Below, one piece after another: positions 6,639-14,151 of a stretch of 15,832 nt of DNA (positions are counted from its first letter, which is position 1; every line of letters starts with the position of its first letter). Source of the DNA: Bacillota bacterium (GTDB lineage Bacteria; Bacillota; Clostridia; Oscillospirales; Ruminococcaceae). The stretch covers positions 1 through 15,832 of the forward strand of contig JAEWBS010000097.1 of NCBI GenBank assembly GCA_023391005.1, in the 5' to 3' direction. A program made the translations under genes and the position numbers. Below the pieces are notes generated by a model. The model worked only from the letters and a program-made list of their open reading frames with translations. It did not search any database and was not told the origin of the DNA.

Positions 6639-7361
6639 TTATTCCGACACCAGAATACCCGCCTCTTTAAGCGCCGCCTTCACACGCTCAAAGCAGGCGG
6701 CGTCAGGGCAGCGCAGCGTGTGCAGGTGGATGCCGCCGGTTAAGAGCGACAGCGGCGAGGCCTCCGATTCGGCCAGCGTCTTAACAAAACGGTCGGCTTC
6801 AAAGCGCGAGCTGACCTGTAGCTGCCCCGTAATTTGGCCGTAGATCGGGTGCTCGACCATGACATCCCGCACCGTCGCGCCGTGGTCTACCACAATATAG
6901 AGCTCTTTAAGCAACTGTTCGGCGTTCTCATGGCGGCAGGCGATGGTGTAGTCTTGCGCGGTGCTGTCAGCCACCGGCTCCATCAGATAGCCGCGCGGCG
7001 TTGCCAGCACCGGCGCGCCTGAAGCGCGCAGCAGCGCGATATCGCCAACGATAATCTGTCGGCTGACGCGGAATTTATCGGCCAGTGCCGAGGCGCTGAC
7101 CGGCTCGGTCGTCTGCTCTAAAAGCTGCGCGAGGCTGCGGCGGCGCGAGGTCGCGCCCAGCCGAGACAGTCGGTCCGAGGTAGCCGTCCGCTTGCGGCCG
7201 GTTTCCTGTGCGTCAAGCGCATAGCCGTTTTCAGTTTGGCGCAGCAGATCTCCCTCGCCGACGCCTTTAGGCAACGCCGACAGGGCAACGCGGTGGAGCT
7301 GTTGCTGCTCGTCGATGCAGACGGCAAAGCCGCCTTCGATGCGGTCGATGGATAAGCGCAT
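6639..7361 (-). CDS. niaR: Fusion of DUF3006 domain to NiaR-type niacin-responsive repressor
   Basis: This 240-residue protein joins two families usually encoded separately. Residues 1-66 (MRLSIDRIEGGFAV...ALPKGVGEGDLL...ETGRKR) match DUF3006, a small domain often found beside MBL hydrolases. Residues 70-127 form a winged helix (ALADKFRVSRQIIVGDIALL, then TPRGYLMEP). Residues 140-238 form a 3H domain with VDHGATVRDVMVEHPIYG and LLTGGIHLHT; H144, H160, H171, H212 and H214 are the conserved or candidate metal and ligand residues. NiaR proteins repress niacin uptake and NAD synthesis genes when niacin is present. ATG 7361 follows the MBL stop by one base, with AAAGGAGG inside the end of that gene. 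Between the two domains there is no ATG, GTG or TTG in frame, so the repressor is probably made only as the fusion. No NAD gene is nearby. Confidence 0.82.
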   Translation of the reverse strand: MRLSIDRIEGGFAVCIDEQQQLHRVALSALPKGVGEGDLLRQTENGYALDAQETGRKRTATSDRLSRLGATSRRRSLAQLLEQTTEPVSASALADKFRVSRQIIVGDIALLRASGAPVLATPRGYLMEPVADSTAQDYTIACRHENAEQLLKELYIVVDHGATVRDVMVEHPIYGQITGQLQVSSRFEADRFVKTLAESEASPLSLLTGGIHLHTLRCPDAACFERVKAALKEAGILVSE

Positions 7362-7362
7362 T

Positions 7363-8322
7363 TTAAGCCGCCTCCTTTGCGCTGATTGCGTCGTCGATGT
7401 TGTTGGCGTGAATCCAAATGGCATTGCCGTCGGTCGAAAAGGTGACGGCGCCATTTAAGTCGGTGCGGTAAACCGGCCCAAAGGCCGAGAGCCGGGTCAG
7501 CGCCTTTTGATTGGGCAGGTTGTAGGAATTATCCCGCCCGCAGGAGATGACGGTGGCGACAGGGCCGACCGCGTTTAAAAACGCCTGCTTGTTCGAGGTG
7601 TTGCTGCCGTGATGGCCCGCCACAAAAATGTCGGCCGAGACCGGCGCGTTGTTTTGCAGTAGGGCCTGCTCCACCGCCGTCTCGCCGTCGCCGGTGATCA
7701 AAAACGACGCGTCCCCCGCATCGATGCGCAGACAGAGCGAGGTGTCGTTTAAGCCGCTCGGATCGGGCACGAAGGCGTCGAGCAGCCGCAGCGTGACATT
7801 CTCGCCCAGCGGCTCGGTACGGGGCGCGATCGGCTGTATCAGTTCGCAGCCGTTTGCCTCCAGCGCGTCCAAAAAGCTTTCAAAGGTGCTGTTGGTGGGC
7901 ATCAGTTTGTCGGGGACAGCGGGCATCCAGAGCATATCGACCTTGTAATTTTCAAGCACCGCAATCAGGCCGCCAAAATGGTCGGTATGCGGATGGGTCA
8001 TAACGATTAAATCGAGCCGCGAAATCCCCGCCGCGTCGAGCGCGTCGCAGACCGCCTGCGAAGCCGAGCGCTCGCCGCCGTCGATCAGCACGGCATAGCC
8101 GCCGTTTTCGCCTTCGGTACGCAGCAAGAGACCGCTGCCCTGCCCGACATCGAGTACTTTTACCTCGGCGATGACATTTTCAGCCAGCGCGGGCACAACC
8201 TTATGCGTGGGCCGGTATTCGGTCTGATACCATGAAATGACGCTGATCAGAATAATGACCGCCAGCGCCAGCGGAGAAAGACGCTGTTGCTTGCCCGATT
8301 TGCGTCTTTTTGTCTGTCTCAT
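7363..8322 (-). CDS. ComEC/Rec2-like MBL-fold hydrolase, membrane-anchored
   Basis: The 319-residue protein has a basic N-terminus, one membrane helix or signal anchor (about 15-33) and a metallo-beta-lactamase domain of the ComEC C-terminal kind. Key residues are HPHTDHFGG (H110, H112, D114, H115), LITGDGE with D212, and GHHGS at 236-240. ComEC-type domains are thought to degrade the non-transforming DNA strand during uptake. Stand-alone forms like this one are usually secreted or anchored, and their substrate, a nucleic acid or another phosphodiester, is unproven. It lacks the Competence membrane domain, so it is not a full ComEC. ATG 8322 overlaps the ygiQ stop by 4 bases (ATGA), and the gene ends one base before the DUF3006-NiaR start. 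Linkage to DUF3006 is the usual arrangement for this family. Confidence 0.88.
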   Translation of the reverse strand: MRQTKRRKSGKQQRLSPLALAVIILISVISWYQTEYRPTHKVVPALAENVIAEVKVLDVGQGSGLLLRTEGENGGYAVLIDGGERSASQAVCDALDAAGISRLDLIVMTHPHTDHFGGLIAVLENYKVDMLWMPAVPDKLMPTNSTFESFLDALEANGCELIQPIAPRTEPLGENVTLRLLDAFVPDPSGLNDTSLCLRIDAGDASFLITGDGETAVEQALLQNNAPVSADIFVAGHHGSNTSNKQAFLNAVGPVATVISCGRDNSYNLPNQKALTRLSAFGPVYRTDLNGAVTFSTDGNAIWIHANNIDDAISAKEAA

Positions 8323-10229
8323 CGTCCGCCCCCCGGTCTGGCATTGGCGGCACGGCGTGGCGGCTTAGCACGGCCGCCTTTATGCTGCCCCTTCGGCTGC
8401 ACGGCAGCGCGCTCGGCCAGCTTCTGCTGGTACTGCCGGTCGGGTGTGACAAGGCAGTCCGGCCCGGTGCCGATGAGGTCGGTGCGGCGAATTTCTTCGA
8501 GCGCCTCAATGACCGTTCGACGGTTTTCAGGCTTAAAGTATTGCAATAACGCGCGCTGGCGCTGTTTTTCGCGGTCGGTTTTAGGGACGTAGATTTCCTT
8601 GCCGGTCATCGGGTCGACGCCGGTGTAGAACATGCAGGTCGAAATGGTGCCCGGCGTGGGGTAAAAATCCTGCACCTGCTCAGGTTTCATATGGTTCTTT
8701 TTGAGGAACAGCGACAGCTCTACCGCGTCGCGGATGGTGCTGCCCGGGTGCGAGCTCATGAGGTAGGGGACGAGGTACTGCTCCTTGCCTGCCTGCTTGG
8801 TGCACTGGTAGAACTTTTTGACAAACCGCTCATAGACCTCGACATGTGGCTTGCCCATCGCGTCGAGCACGGCGTCGCTGCAATGCTCGGGCGCGACCTT
8901 CAATTGCCCGCTGATGTGGTTGGCGACCATCTCTTTTAAAAACGTGTCATCCTTATCAAGCAGCATATAGTCAAAGCGCAGCCCCGAGCGCACAAAGACC
9001 TTTTTAACGCCCTTAATGGCCCGCAGGCGGCGCAGCAGTTCGAGATATTCGCTGTGATCGACCCGAACCGCGGGGCAGGCGGTGCTGCCAAGGCACTTTT
9101 TGTCCTTGCACATTCCCTGCGTCTCCTGCTTTTTGCAGGACGGGTAGCGGAAATTCGCCGTCGGGCCGCCCACATCGTGAATATAGCCCTTAAAGCGTGG
9201 ATTTTTGACAAAGTGCTCGGCTTCTTCCATAACCGAATCAATGCTGCGCGATACGATCTGCCGCCCCTGATGGACGGCGATCGAGCAGAAATTACAGTGG
9301 CCGAAGCAGCCACGGTTATGCATAATCGAAAATTCGACCTCTTCAATCGCCTTAACGCCGCCGAGCGCCTCATAGCTCGGGTGGTAGGCGCGCGCAAAGG
9401 GCATCGTGAACACGGCGTCAAGCTCCTCGCGCGAGAGCAGCGGCATCGGTGGATTCTGCAACACATAGCGGTCGCCATGCTTTTGCAGCACGGGGCGGCC
9501 GGTTACGGCGTCCTGCTCGTCGAGCCAGAGCTTAAAGGCGCGCACATAGGCGGCCTTGTCACTGGCCACCTTCTCAAACGAGGGGCAGCTGACGGTTCTG
9601 TTCGGAATCTGGTCGGGTGTGACATAGCACACGGTGCCCCGAATATCGGTCAGCGCTTCGATCGGCTCGCCCGCGGCGAGCCGGGCGGCGATGATCTCGG
9701 TCTGGCGCTCGCCCATGCCGTACGAGACCAGATCCGCACCCGCGTCGACCAGAATCGAGGGCAGGACGCGATCGGCCCAATAGTCGTAGTGGGCAAAGCG
9801 GCGCAGAGACGCCTCAATGCCACCCAGAATGACCGGGCAGTCGGGGTAGGCAGCCTTGGCCGCACGCGAATACACCGTCGCGGCGCGGTCGGGACGTCGG
9901 TTCTGCGCGTCGGTGGGGGAGTAGGCGTCCTGCGAACGGCGGCGCTTGGCGACGGTGTAGTTCGACACCATCGAGTCAATATTGCCCGCCGTGATCATAA
10001 AGGCGTATTTCGGTCTGCCAAAGCGGCGAAACGCCTCGGGGTCGTTTAGATTGGGCTGCGAGAGCATCGCGACGCGGTAACCCAGCCGCTCAAGCAGGCG
10101 CGAGATGATCGCAATGCCAAAACTCGGGTGGTCGACGTAGGCGTCGCCGGTCACGCAGACAAAATCTGCCTGCTGCCAGCCGCGCGCCTGCATTTCTTCA
10201 ATTGTAATGGGGAGAAAACGATAATCCAT
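8319..10229 (-). CDS. ygiQ: YgiQ family radical SAM protein
   Basis: The 636-residue protein matches the YgiQ/UPF0313 family. The N-terminus MDYRFLPITIEEMQARGWQQ and the segment VTGDAYVDHPSFG are family hallmarks. A B12-binding-like region fills the first 250 residues. The radical SAM cluster motif is CFGHCNFC with C308, C312 and C315. A second cysteine group at 365-385 (C365, C374, C379, C385) is typical of the family and may bind another cluster. The C-terminal DUF3362-like part includes QVQDFYPTPGT. The tail (about 605-636) is basic and glycine-rich. The reaction is unknown despite wide distribution. ATG 10229 is preceded by GAGAGG. It is the first gene of a four-gene operon and overlaps the MBL gene by 4 bases. 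Confidence 0.93.
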   Translation of the reverse strand: MDYRFLPITIEEMQARGWQQADFVCVTGDAYVDHPSFGIAIISRLLERLGYRVAMLSQPNLNDPEAFRRFGRPKYAFMITAGNIDSMVSNYTVAKRRRSQDAYSPTDAQNRRPDRAATVYSRAAKAAYPDCPVILGGIEASLRRFAHYDYWADRVLPSILVDAGADLVSYGMGERQTEIIAARLAAGEPIEALTDIRGTVCYVTPDQIPNRTVSCPSFEKVASDKAAYVRAFKLWLDEQDAVTGRPVLQKHGDRYVLQNPPMPLLSREELDAVFTMPFARAYHPSYEALGGVKAIEEVEFSIMHNRGCFGHCNFCSIAVHQGRQIVSRSIDSVMEEAEHFVKNPRFKGYIHDVGGPTANFRYPSCKKQETQGMCKDKKCLGSTACPAVRVDHSEYLELLRRLRAIKGVKKVFVRSGLRFDYMLLDKDDTFLKEMVANHISGQLKVAPEHCSDAVLDAMGKPHVEVYERFVKKFYQCTKQAGKEQYLVPYLMSSHPGSTIRDAVELSLFLKKNHMKPEQVQDFYPTPGTISTCMFYTGVDPMTGKEIYVPKTDREKQRQRALLQYFKPENRRTVIEALEEIRRTDLIGTGPDCLVTPDRQYQQKLAERAAVQPKGQHKGGRAKPPRRAANARPGGGR

Positions 10230-10240
10230 GAAGACCTCTC

Positions 10241-10378
10241 TTTATACGATGCATGTAAGCAAATGCTATAATGGGCCGTCGCCGTAGGCGGGCCGTTTTA
10301 TATCATGACGATGCGTGTGAGCGAATGGGATAATGGGCTATGCACTCCGGCGCGGCCAGTCCCAGTACCAATGGGCTA
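10241..10378 (-). repeat. Imperfect tandem duplication of a promoter-like module
   Basis: Bases 10246-10276 and 10308-10338 share about 26 of 31 positions, offset 62 bases: both read ACGATGC.TGT.AGC.AATG followed by ATAATGGGC. On the minus strand each copy is followed by ATAAA-type -10 sequence, intact in the outer copy (TATAAA at 10297-10302) and 4-6 bases closer in the inner one. A third AATGGGCTA copy (10370-10378) overlaps the ftsK stop codon. A GC hairpin lies between the copies (10274-10294). This fills the gap between ftsK and ygiQ. Confidence 0.55.
10297..10325 (-). promoter_or_regulatory. Candidate promoter of the ygiQ operon
   Basis: On the minus strand TTCGCT (10325-10320) lies 17 bases before TATAAA (10302-10297), which carries the upstream TGA of an extended -10. 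Transcription would begin near 10290, giving a leader of about 60 bases. No terminator was seen after ftsK, so readthrough from ftsK is also possible. Confidence 0.5.
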
Positions 10379-12865
10379 TTGGCCGGCTTCAACCATGCGG
10401 TTGATCTTCATTTCGGCCCAGCGCTCCTTGGAAATGAGCACCGCGCGGGGCTTTGAGCCCTCGTAGGGGCCAATAATGCCGCGCCCCTCCATCTCGTCGA
10501 TGATGCGGGCGGCGCGCGCATAGCCCAATTTGAGCTTGCGCTGCAACAGCGAGGTCGAGGCCATGCCCGCTTCGATGACGCACTCAATCGCGGGGGCGAG
10601 CATCTCGTCTTCGTCGCCACCCTCGTCGGAGGAGCCGCCCGAAGAGGCGTTGCCCTTGCCGACCGGCGTATGCTTGTCGATCTCTTCGAGCACCTGACTG
10701 TCATACTGCGGCGCACCCGCGCTGTTAATGTAGGTGACGACCCGCTCAATCTCCTCGTCCGAGACAAAGCAGCCCTGCACGCGGGTCGGTTTTGACGCGC
10801 CGACCGGCGAGAACAGCATGTCGCCCATGCCTAAGAGCTTCTCGGCGCCGCCCATGTCGAGGATGGTGCGCGAGTCGATCTGGGACGACACCGCGAACGC
10901 GATGCGGGACGGAATATTCGCCTTAATGACGCCGGTGATGACGTCGACCGACGGACGCTGCGTCGCGATGATTAGATGCATACCGGCCGCGCGCGCCATC
11001 TGGGCCAAGCGGCAGATCGAATCCTCGACCTCGGACGGGGCGGCCATCATCAGATCGGCCAGCTCGTCCACGACGATGATGTAATGCGGCAATTTTGAAA
11101 GCTGGGGCTGCGCGGCGTCGCTTTCCGTGGGCGGGTTGGCCGCCGCATTTTCAACAACGCGGTTGAACGACTCAATGTCGCGCACATTGTGCGCCGCAAA
11201 CAGCTTATAGCGGTTGAGCATCTCGGCGACAGCCCAGCCCAGCGCACCGGCGGCCTTTTTTGGGTCGGTGACGACCGGAATGACGAGATGCGGCAGGCCG
11301 TTATAGACGCCCAGCTCGACGACCTTAGGGTCGATGAGCAGCAGCTTGACCTCATCAGGCTTGGCCTTGAATAAAATACTCATGATGATGGAATTGATGC
11401 AGACCGATTTACCCGATCCGGTTGCGCCCGCAATGAGCAGGTGGGGCATCTTGGCGATGTTCGCGAGCATCAGATTGCCTGAGATATCCCGCCCGAGCGC
11501 AACGGTGACCTTGCTTTTCGCGTCAGAAAATTCCGGCGCGTCAATGACCTCGCGCAGCGTCACCGGCGTGACCTTGCGGTTAGGCACCTCGATACCCACG
11601 GCCGCCTTGTTCGGGATCGGCGCTTCGATGCGCACCCCCGCCGAAGCGAGGTTTAAAGCGATATCGTCGGCGAGGTTGGTAATTCTCGAAATTTTTACGC
11701 CCGCTGAGGGCTGCAACTCGTAGCGCGTGACGGCGGGCCCGCGTGAGATATCGATGATACGGGTTTGTACGCCGAAGGATTGCAGCGTGTCCACCAACCT
11801 CTGCGCGTTCTGGCGCAGCTCGTCAGCGGTGACCTCCCCGGCGGCTGAGGCGGCGGGCTCGCGTAAGAGCGAGATCGGCGGCAGCAGATAGATGGGGGGC
11901 TCGGGCGGCGGCGCGGGGGGCGTAGGCGCCTCAAGCTTGGCCGGGGTGGGTTCGGCGGTTTTTTGCGCCTTGTGCGCCTGCACCTGTGCCACGCGGCTGA
12001 TAATATCCTCAATGATGAGCTGCTGCCCCTCTTCGTCGGGCACGACCGGCTCAATCGCGTCACCGCTTGGCGTGACGGGGTGCTCCTCCGATATCGGCAG
12101 ATCAGCGGCGGCGGTGTTCAGGAGCTTTTCTTTGGCGCGCAGCACCTCAGGTGAAACGGCGTCTTCAGCCGCTGCTTTTTTGCGTCGCTTCAAGGCAGGC
12201 ACAGGGTCGTCCAGCGGAATATCGATTACCGGCCGCTCAGCCGAGCTTGCATTTGCGGCGGGCTGGGGCGTCGGCATAGCGTTGAGCAATTCATGATAGC
12301 CGTTTGAGAGCTTCTCGACCGGCTTTTTGGCCGAGCGTAGTATGCCCGCGATCGTCGACCGCGTGATGATCATCGTCAGCAGGAACAGCAGCAGCGAGAC
12401 GGCGATGCGGACGCCCGGCGCACCAAGCCCCATGAGCGGTAGCCCGAACAGCGCCGCCGTAATGCCGCCGCCGCGCAGCGCCTGACCGTCGGCATAGAGC
12501 TGGCGAACAACCGCCGCCACCGTTTCTCCGTCCGGTTTTCCGGCAAGAAAAATCTGAAACGCCGCCGAGATCAGGCAGAGCAGCACGCCGGTCAGCGTTG
12601 CGCGGATCGGCAGATCGTCGGCAAGCTTTTCAAACGAGGACATGACCGATATGTACACAAACACCGGGCCGATAAAGAAGGCCGACCACCCGAACAGCCC
12701 CAGCAGCACGTTGTGCGCCGTTAACCAGCCCTCGCTGCCGCGCACAAACGACAGGGAGACAAACAACAGGCCGAGCGTAAACAGCACAACGGCCAGCATC
12801 TGGTTTTGCGCGCGCAGCTGCGCCTTTGTTTTGCGGGGGGATTTCTTTTTGCGTTTGGCAGCCAA
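10376..12865 (-). CDS. spoIIIE: DNA translocase SpoIIIE/FtsK
   Basis: The 829-residue protein has four to five N-terminal membrane helices (about 23-41, 52-75, 89-108, 137-168), a Pro/Ala-rich linker (about 190-330), and the alpha, beta and gamma domains of FtsK/SpoIIIE. Walker A is GATGSGKS at 480-487 and Walker B is IIVVDE with D600-E601. The C-terminal gamma domain (about 755-815), with LLQRKLKLGYARAARIIDEM, recognises the polar skewed octamers that orient translocation. The hexamer pumps DNA through the septum during division or sporulation. The start is TTG at 12865, chosen because AAGGAGG at 12880-12874 lies 8 bases upstream and no ATG is near. The tepA gene, its partner locus in Bacillus, lies upstream but separated by uppP. 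FtsK versus SpoIIIE naming cannot be decided from sequence alone. Confidence 0.95.
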   Translation of the reverse strand: MAAKRKKKSPRKTKAQLRAQNQMLAVVLFTLGLLFVSLSFVRGSEGWLTAHNVLLGLFGWSAFFIGPVFVYISVMSSFEKLADDLPIRATLTGVLLCLISAAFQIFLAGKPDGETVAAVVRQLYADGQALRGGGITAALFGLPLMGLGAPGVRIAVSLLLFLLTMIITRSTIAGILRSAKKPVEKLSNGYHELLNAMPTPQPAANASSAERPVIDIPLDDPVPALKRRKKAAAEDAVSPEVLRAKEKLLNTAAADLPISEEHPVTPSGDAIEPVVPDEEGQQLIIEDIISRVAQVQAHKAQKTAEPTPAKLEAPTPPAPPPEPPIYLLPPISLLREPAASAAGEVTADELRQNAQRLVDTLQSFGVQTRIIDISRGPAVTRYELQPSAGVKISRITNLADDIALNLASAGVRIEAPIPNKAAVGIEVPNRKVTPVTLREVIDAPEFSDAKSKVTVALGRDISGNLMLANIAKMPHLLIAGATGSGKSVCINSIIMSILFKAKPDEVKLLLIDPKVVELGVYNGLPHLVIPVVTDPKKAAGALGWAVAEMLNRYKLFAAHNVRDIESFNRVVENAAANPPTESDAAQPQLSKLPHYIIVVDELADLMMAAPSEVEDSICRLAQMARAAGMHLIIATQRPSVDVITGVIKANIPSRIAFAVSSQIDSRTILDMGGAEKLLGMGDMLFSPVGASKPTRVQGCFVSDEEIERVVTYINSAGAPQYDSQVLEEIDKHTPVGKGNASSGGSSDEGGDEDEMLAPAIECVIEAGMASTSLLQRKLKLGYARAARIIDEMEGRGIIGPYEGSKPRAVLISKERWAEMKINRMVEAGQ

Positions 12866-12901
12866 GGCGGCGACCTCCTTACAGGTTTATATCAAAATTG
12901 C

Positions 12902-12907
12902 ATTATA
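12902..12907 (-). promoter_or_regulatory. Candidate -10 of ftsK/spoIIIE
   Basis: The minus strand has a perfect TATAAT here, 37 bases before the TTG start, with only a poor -35 (ATACAT at 17-base spacing). A second element TGATATAAA (12894-12886) is closer, but its start point would fall within the ribosome binding site. Confidence 0.35.
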
Positions 12908-12957
12908 GGAATAGCGGCATCGACATGTATGGGCTGTACTTTTTTGCTTAAGAAAGT

Positions 12958-12986
12958 GAAAAAACGGCTTGGCGTAACCGGGCCGT
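12958..12986 (-). terminator. Terminator of uppP
   Basis: On the minus strand ACGGC (12986-12982) pairs with GCCGT (12968-12964), with a further GG/CC pair inside, and is followed by a run of Ts. It lies 43 bases after the uppP stop and before the ftsK promoter candidate. Confidence 0.65.
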
Positions 12987-13028
12987 GCGCAATAAAAACA
13001 ACGTGGTTTTGCAAAACAGTATTGAAAG

Positions 13029-13907
13029 TTATTTGAGCATAGCGATGACGGCGTTTTGCAGCGCGTGGCCGGATATGCTGTCGTAGATGCCCGCCCCCAG
13101 CACAAAGATGCCGAGCACAAGCGTGTAATAGCCAAACCAGCGCAGTTTTTGCGAGGCGACAAGCCAGCGCACCATACCGATGGCCATGAAGCCGAATACA
13201 ACTGAAAAAATAAGGCCGATTACAATCACCGAAACGGGGAGATTCAGACCTCCGTCCATGATGGTCTTCGCGTCGAGCAGCAGCGCCGCGCAAACGGCGG
13301 GAATGCCCATAATAAATGAGAAATTGACGGCAAACTCGCGCTCTAAGCCCAGCATCATACCGGCCGAGAGGGTCGAGCCGGAGCGTGAGATGCCCGGCAG
13401 CGGTGCGAAGGCCTGCACAACGCCAATCGCCGTAGCGGCGCGATAGCTCATGCCGCGCGCGGTCGTGCGCCCGGTGCAGCGGTCGGCCATCAGCAGCATG
13501 GCCGATGTGACCAGAAAACAGACGCCCTCGACGATAATATCATTATCCTCGGCAACGCCGCGCAAAATGTCCTTGAGCAGCAGCGTCAAAAACAGCGGCA
13601 GCAGCGAAATAATTAGCAGATAAATCATCTTACGCTGTGGGTTGACCCGCTTAAAGGATAGTTTGCCGCGGAACAGGTCGCCCAGCAGGTGAAAAAACTC
13701 GACGATCAGCGGTTGAATGCTGCCCCAAAAGGCCACGATGACCGCCAGCAGTGTGCCCAAATGCAGCACGAGCGAAAAAAGCGCGCCGGCCTCGCCACTC
13801 TGGCCGGTAAAATACTGGTACAGCGCCAGATGGCCTGAGCTCGAAACGGGCAGAAACTCGGTCAGCCCCTGAATAATCCCCTGAATAATCGCTTCTGTAA
13901 TTGTCAA
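13029..13907 (-). CDS. uppP: Undecaprenyl-diphosphatase UppP (BacA)
   Basis: The 292-residue, very hydrophobic protein carries both signatures of the BacA/UppP family: EFLPVSSSGHL (17-27) with E17, S22-S24 and H26, and PGISRSGST (171-179) with R175. Seven to eight membrane segments are visible. The enzyme removes a phosphate from undecaprenyl diphosphate to recycle the lipid carrier for peptidoglycan and other wall polymers, and excess confers bacitracin tolerance. The start is TTG at 13907, since GGAGG at 13920-13916 is 8 bases away and the family N-terminus (MTITEAIIQGIIQGLTEFLP) begins exactly there. The gene lies between tepA and spoIIIE, genes that adjoin in Bacillus, and has its own terminator and a long structured leader. 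Confidence 0.96.
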   Translation of the reverse strand: MTITEAIIQGIIQGLTEFLPVSSSGHLALYQYFTGQSGEAGALFSLVLHLGTLLAVIVAFWGSIQPLIVEFFHLLGDLFRGKLSFKRVNPQRKMIYLLIISLLPLFLTLLLKDILRGVAEDNDIIVEGVCFLVTSAMLLMADRCTGRTTARGMSYRAATAIGVVQAFAPLPGISRSGSTLSAGMMLGLEREFAVNFSFIMGIPAVCAALLLDAKTIMDGGLNLPVSVIVIGLIFSVVFGFMAIGMVRWLVASQKLRWFGYYTLVLGIFVLGAGIYDSISGHALQNAVIAMLK

Positions 13908-13956
13908 AATAAACGCCTCCGATTATTTATACTGCCATTCCATAAAAGGTTGAATA

Positions 13957-14053
13957 GCTTAACAGGCAGATTTGGCACCCTATCTGTAGCGCGCATTCGG
14001 GCTGACGCCCGACGGCTTTAGACAGGAGCGGGGCGCAAAATCTGCCGCTAAGC
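13957..14053. repeat. 97-bp imperfect palindrome upstream of uppP (REP/MITE-like or structured leader)
   Basis: Arms GCTTA (13957-13961)/TAAGC (14049-14053) and GGCAGATTT (13965-13973)/AAATCTGCC (14038-14046) enclose further imperfect pairing (CACCC with GGGGCG; CCTATCT with AGACAGG). A central hairpin TCGGGC-TGAC-GCCCGA occupies 13997-14012. A separate hairpin TCCACT-TTTT-AGTGGA follows at 14056-14071. The element fills most of the 244-base gap between tepA and uppP. Its length and symmetry suit a small palindromic repeat dispersed in the genome, or a leader RNA of uppP. No protein is convincingly encoded here. Confidence 0.6.
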
Positions 14054-14106
14054 GATCCACTTTTTAGTGGAATCTCAGTATTTAATGTCACCTCTAAAGT
14101 GTATCG

Positions 14107-14135
14107 AAAAAGGAGGGTTGTTGCAGTCATAACCC
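14107..14135 (-). terminator. Possible terminator of tepA
   Basis: On the minus strand GGGTT (14135-14131) pairs with AACCC (14119-14115), followed two bases later by TTTTT. The stem is only 5 pairs plus a small inner TG/CA pair, so it is weak, but it lies 17 bases after the tepA stop. Confidence 0.45.
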
Positions 14136-14151
14136 GTCGAACCGACAATAT

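Noticed and set aside
9054..10049. 331-codon open frame on the plus strand opposite ygiQ
   Set aside because: It is a shadow of a GC-rich gene: no ribosome binding site, low-complexity Arg/Gly/Ala content, and complete overlap with a clearly conserved YgiQ frame.
10274..10302. GC hairpin followed by TTTTATAT on the plus strand, resembling a terminator
   Set aside because: No plus-strand gene precedes it, and on the minus strand, where transcription runs, no T tract follows.
14111..14117. AGGAGGG on the plus strand, like a strong ribosome binding site
   Set aside because: The only starts after it, adjacent TTG codons, meet a stop within three codons; it is better explained as the arm of the minus-strand terminator.
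13927..14148. 73-codon minus-strand frame in the tepA-uppP gap
   Set aside because: It runs through the long palindrome, has no binding site at its start and resembles no protein I know.
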